A DNA stretch of 64,000 nucleotides from Caldilineaceae bacterium (GTDB taxonomy: Bacteria > Chloroflexota > Anaerolineae > Caldilineales > Caldilineaceae), in contig JAHBVF010000030.1 of NCBI GenBank assembly GCA_019637685.1, forward strand, positions 1-64,000, in the 5' to 3' direction. Position numbers and translations under genes: made by a program. This document shows, piece after piece, positions 61,155 to 64,000 of the stretch. Below the pieces are notes generated by a model. The model saw nothing but the letters and a program-made list of their open reading frames with translations. It did no database searches and was not told where the DNA came from. Within the stretch, counting starts at the first letter, position 1. The number at the start of each line of letters is the position of its first letter.

Positions 61155-62432
61155 TTAGAAGCGCGGAAAGCGGAAGCGCAACGGCCAGCGATAGCGCAGG
61201 GCCGCGCCTTCGGGGGTGGGGCGCACGCGGATGCGCCCGGTGATCCACCACGCGATAAGGATGAGAAGGCTGCCCACAGCAAAGATGGCCGTGTCTGGCA
61301 CGCCAAGGCGCAGCATCCAGACGCCGATGAAAGGTGTAATCGCGCCACGCAGGCCGATAACTGTGGCCTGCACAGCCGCGTACTCAGCCACTTTTTCTGG
61401 CTCGGCCAATTGGATGGACGTATTGATCAGCCCCAGGTCCATTCCCGCGGAGATGATGCCCTGGGCAATGAAAGCCGGCAGGAGCATCCAGCCGTTCGTC
61501 GCCCAGATATAGGAAAAGGGGACGAAGAAGGCAATAAGCAGATTGATGCGCATGACCCACGGGCCGCCCCGCTTGTCCACAGCCCCGCCCCAATAGAGAA
61601 AACCCAACAGCCAGAAGGCGGACTGGGCCAGCCCCAGCAGCCCGATTTGGGTGTAGGAAAGGTGCAGGCGATCCACCTGGACCACCGGGTAGAGGGCGAA
61701 GCCGAGCAGCGCGCCCAGACCGTAGACGGTGAAGCTGAGCAGGTGCAGGGCAAAAGGGCGATTGGTACGCACAATTTCGAGCAACCCTGCGAAAGTCTTT
61801 GTCTGACGGGGCGGCAGGGGGCCTTCGTCCACCTGGATACGGTTAAAAAAGGCGGTGGCAAGAATACCCATGGCCCCGGCCAGAGGAAAGAGAATCTGAT
61901 AGCCCCAGGTGTCCAGCGCCCAGCCAGCAAAGGGAGTGATGGCGACAACCATCGCTGTCATGCCCAGACGCACAAGGCTGAGGACTTTGCCTCGAATTTC
62001 TTCTGGATAAATTACCTGAACAATACGGGTATACGCGGGTGAGGGGAAGGCTTCCAGGAACCAAAAAACGCCGATGAGCAGCACCAGCCAGGGAATCTGC
62101 TTGACCAGGCCGACGAAGAGAAAGATCGCTCTGGCCGCGTACCAGCAGGCCACGGCAAAGCTCTTTGTGCGCCGTTGTCGCATAATAATAATGCTGAAGG
62201 AGGTGAGGATCGACCCCAGATAGGTTTGGGAGGTATAGAGGGCCAGCATCTCCGTCGACGCGCCCAGATTGCGCAGGACGACCGGAATAAATTGGAGAGC
62301 AGCGCCGAAGAAGACGCCGTAGGCCATCGCGCCCCACAGGTCCAGCAGAGCGTTGCGGCGGACAAGGGGCGGGGCGTTGCGTAGATACGCGGGCAAAAAC
62401 GAGCGGGCAGGGGTTTCGTTGTGTATAGGCAA
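61155..62432 (-). CDS. MFS transporter
   Basis: The 425-residue membrane protein has about 12 hydrophobic helices in two halves. It resembles the efflux-type MFS proteins that lack a clear substrate signature. The start is TTG and no ribosome-binding site is seen, so the real N-terminus may differ. It lies 112 bp upstream of the EndoQ-UvrD gene, and a shared promoter is possible. Confidence 0.85.
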   Translation of the reverse strand: MPIHNETPARSFLPAYLRNAPPLVRRNALLDLWGAMAYGVFFGAALQFIPVVLRNLGASTEMLALYTSQTYLGSILTSFSIIIMRQRRTKSFAVACWYAARAIFLFVGLVKQIPWLVLLIGVFWFLEAFPSPAYTRIVQVIYPEEIRGKVLSLVRLGMTAMVVAITPFAGWALDTWGYQILFPLAGAMGILATAFFNRIQVDEGPLPPRQTKTFAGLLEIVRTNRPFALHLLSFTVYGLGALLGFALYPVVQVDRLHLSYTQIGLLGLAQSAFWLLGFLYWGGAVDKRGGPWVMRINLLIAFFVPFSYIWATNGWMLLPAFIAQGIISAGMDLGLINTSIQLAEPEKVAEYAAVQATVIGLRGAITPFIGVWMLRLGVPDTAIFAVGSLLILIAWWITGRIRVRPTPEGAALRYRWPLRFRFPRF

Positions 62433-62615
62433 GACGGCGGTCCAATCCAGCGGGTGAAGGGCAAAGTCTTGCTATTGTCGCCGGAAGGGGGGAATGTGGC
62501 AAGTTGCCGGTGGCGGTGTTTAAGTGTACTTTGAGAGTGCAAGCACCTTTCCCGTTCGCCGACATCTACAGCGACCGCCGGTAAAATCAGCCGAACCCAG
62601 GGGAGTACAACAAAA

Positions 62616-63101
62616 TTGGTCAAACCAACCGGACCAAAATCATCCATCTCCCCACACATTTTGGCAGATTCGTCTTCTTCGCCCGGAACCTACGCGCTCA
62701 TTCTGGAAAGCCAAACGAGTCAGGTTGTCCAGATAGGCCGCTGGTCTGCAATTGAGATTCAACCCGGCTATTACGTGTACATCGGCAGCGCCTTTGGCCC
62801 CGGTGGGGTGCGGGCGCGGGTGGCACGCCATTTCCGCCTGGAAAAGTCCGATCACTGGCATATCGATTATCTGCGCAGATATCTCTCGCCGCTGGGCGTC
62901 TGGGTTTGCCATTCACCCGCCCGCTTGGAGCATTGCTGGGCGGGTAGGCTGAGTGTTGCCGAGGGGTATGCACCGCTGCCTGGCTTTGGCTGTAGCGACT
63001 GTCGTTGTCACAGCCACCTGTTTCACGCCGATGAGCTGGAAAATCTCGCTGTGCTATTGCGCGATGGCTCTGGGGAGATTGAGTGGTGGCCTTGTGGGTA
63101 G
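62616..63101 (+). CDS. DUF123 (GIY-YIG-like) family protein
   Basis: The 161-residue protein matches the archaeal-type DUF123 fold related to GIY-YIG nucleases: YYVYIGSAFGPGGVRARVARH, DHWHIDYLRRYL and FGCSDCRCHSHLFH. The Cys/His cluster probably binds zinc. In some organisms DUF123 is fused to endonuclease III, so a DNA repair role is plausible. The TTG start has GGGGAG 11 bases upstream. Confidence 0.82.
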   Translation: MVKPTGPKSSISPHILADSSSSPGTYALILESQTSQVVQIGRWSAIEIQPGYYVYIGSAFGPGGVRARVARHFRLEKSDHWHIDYLRRYLSPLGVWVCHSPARLEHCWAGRLSVAEGYAPLPGFGCSDCRCHSHLFHADELENLAVLLRDGSGEIEWWPCG

Positions 63102-63249
63102 GGTCCCCCACTGCTCCGACTGATTCACAAAAGCCACATAAATCCTTCATGGCCTCCACATAGACAGAGCGCATGCTCTTGGTAGTGGCACCAAGCTAAT
63201 AGAGACTACGGCAATACTAAACACCCGCCCACTTCAATCGCGCGTTTGG

Positions 63250-63278
63250 TTGACAGCCATTTCGGGTGAGGGTACAAT
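63250..63278 (+). promoter_or_regulatory. Sigma70-type promoter for the MazF-like toxin-antitoxin pair
   Basis: TTGACA (63250-63255) and TACAAT (63273-63278) are 17 bp apart. The antitoxin ATG lies about 75 bases past the expected start. Confidence 0.7.
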
Positions 63279-63358
63279 CGATTCATCCGAAAGCAAGATG
63301 ACGCCATAACGGGAGGACACTTCCTAAACCGACGACTTTTTCTGGCGAGGCAGACAAT

Positions 63359-63595
63359 ATGACCACAACGACAATACGTGAACAATTGACCAGACAGATC
63401 GACAGTTTGCCCGATGATCTTGTGGAACAGATCGCAGATTTTGCCCTGTTTATGATGGCAAAACGACAAATCACGCCCACGTATGAGGATTGGGGCAGCA
63501 ACCAGTGGCAAAGTTTCGCACTTGACCAACTCTTCCGCGAGGAGGACGAGGTTGTCTATTCCCTGGCCGATGCAAAAGAAGTTTATAAGCCATGA
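63359..63595 (+). CDS. DUF2281-like antitoxin
   Basis: The 78-residue protein (TIREQLTRQIDSLPDDLVEQI, ADFALFMMAKR) resembles DUF2281 antitoxins. It overlaps the PemK/MazF-like gene by four bases (ATGA). No separate DNA-binding fold is visible. Confidence 0.78.
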   Translation: MTTTTIREQLTRQIDSLPDDLVEQIADFALFMMAKRQITPTYEDWGSNQWQSFALDQLFREEDEVVYSLADAKEVYKP

Positions 63596-63933
63596 AACCC
63601 GGCGATATCGTTCTGATTCGCTTTCCCCAGGCTGATTTACAGGCTGGAAAACTGCGCCCGGCTTTGGTTGTTGCCATAGCGCCCGGACGCCATGCGGATT
63701 TGCTGCTTTCGCTGATTTCTTCGCGCACGTACCAGGCAGCCCCGAAATTTGATGAGTTCATCGAATCCACTGACGCTGACTTTGCGGGTACTGGTCTGAA
63801 AGCTCGTTCTGTTGTCCGGTTGGCCCGTCTTGCCAGCGTGGAAACCTCTGCCATCAATGCACGGCTCGGCACTATCTCACCCCAACGTTTACAACAGATC
63901 ACAGAACGTCTGGCTGATTGGCCACGAAAATAA
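63592..63933 (+). CDS. MazF/PemK-like ribonuclease toxin
   Basis: The 113-residue protein starts KPGDIVLIRFPQADLQAGKLRPALVV, the MazF/PemK core with the catalytic Arg and a later Thr/Ser. It would cut mRNA when free of its antitoxin, encoded upstream with an overlap. Its end lies 67 bases before the window edge. Confidence 0.88.
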   Translation: MKPGDIVLIRFPQADLQAGKLRPALVVAIAPGRHADLLLSLISSRTYQAAPKFDEFIESTDADFAGTGLKARSVVRLARLASVETSAINARLGTISPQRLQQITERLADWPRK

Positions 63934-64000
63934 CTGGTTTTGGGCTTCCCCCTCATGTCGGCAAGCCACCTTCCTCTGCCCTACTCCTCCCAGCGCCGAT

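Overview
The window looks like a chromosomal segment of a moderately GC-rich bacterium, most likely a Chloroflexota member of the Caldilineae/Anaerolineae type. This is an inference from gene content: non-cellulosomal cohesin and dockerin proteins, an EndoQ-UvrD fusion, a DUF6516 pair, short 'LPV'-type C-termini on secreted proteins, and gaps filled with short palindromic repeats. No rRNA, tRNA, CRISPR array, phage module or complete insertion sequence was found.

Layout. 0-4 kb: a carbohydrate-type ABC importer without its own ATPase, plus a DUF3054 membrane protein. 4-9.5 kb: M20 peptidase, threonine synthase, M42 aminopeptidase, EamA transporter, phosphodiesterase. 9.6-10.2 kb: a PIN-domain toxin-antitoxin pair. 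10.2-18 kb (minus strand): a divergent enolase-like protein next to a divergent glycerate-kinase-like protein, an aldo/keto reductase, OsmC, SelB and a coiled-coil protein. 18-20.7 kb: two glycosyltransferases. 21-24 kb: aldo/keto reductase, FAH-family hydrolase and NAD-dependent epimerase, probably sugar or sugar-acid catabolism. 24.2-35.8 kb: a large aromatic amino acid cluster (aroH, pheA, two DAHP synthases, tyrA, aroA, aroE, trpB, trpA, with a HAD phosphatase and a methyltransferase inside it). 36-42 kb: response regulator, PucR-type regulator, membrane and hypothetical proteins, M23 peptidase. 42.4-52.2 kb: six cohesin/dockerin surface-protein genes and a cohesin pseudogene. 53-57.5 kb: diheme oxidoreductase, methyltransferase, DUF3565-GNAT fusion, frameshifted DUF6516 pair. 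57.5-64 kb: EndoQ-UvrD helicase, MFS transporter, DUF123 protein, DUF2281/MazF pair.

The strongest regulatory signal precedes aroH. A TTGACA-17-TATTCT promoter leads into a leader ORF with nine Trp/Phe/Tyr codons in a 15-codon stretch. A perfect intrinsic terminator and a competing antiterminator pairing follow. This reads as ribosome-mediated attenuation of the whole aromatic cluster.

Short palindromic repeats lie in many gaps. One 34-bp family also sits in frame, twice, inside the EndoQ-UvrD gene, and a different repeat lies inside thrC. Other repeats supply stop codons to neighbouring genes. Other points of interest are the co-diverged enolase/glycerate-kinase pair, the cohesin-dockerin cluster with no glycoside hydrolases, and a promoter-plus-terminator small RNA candidate at 52.2 kb.
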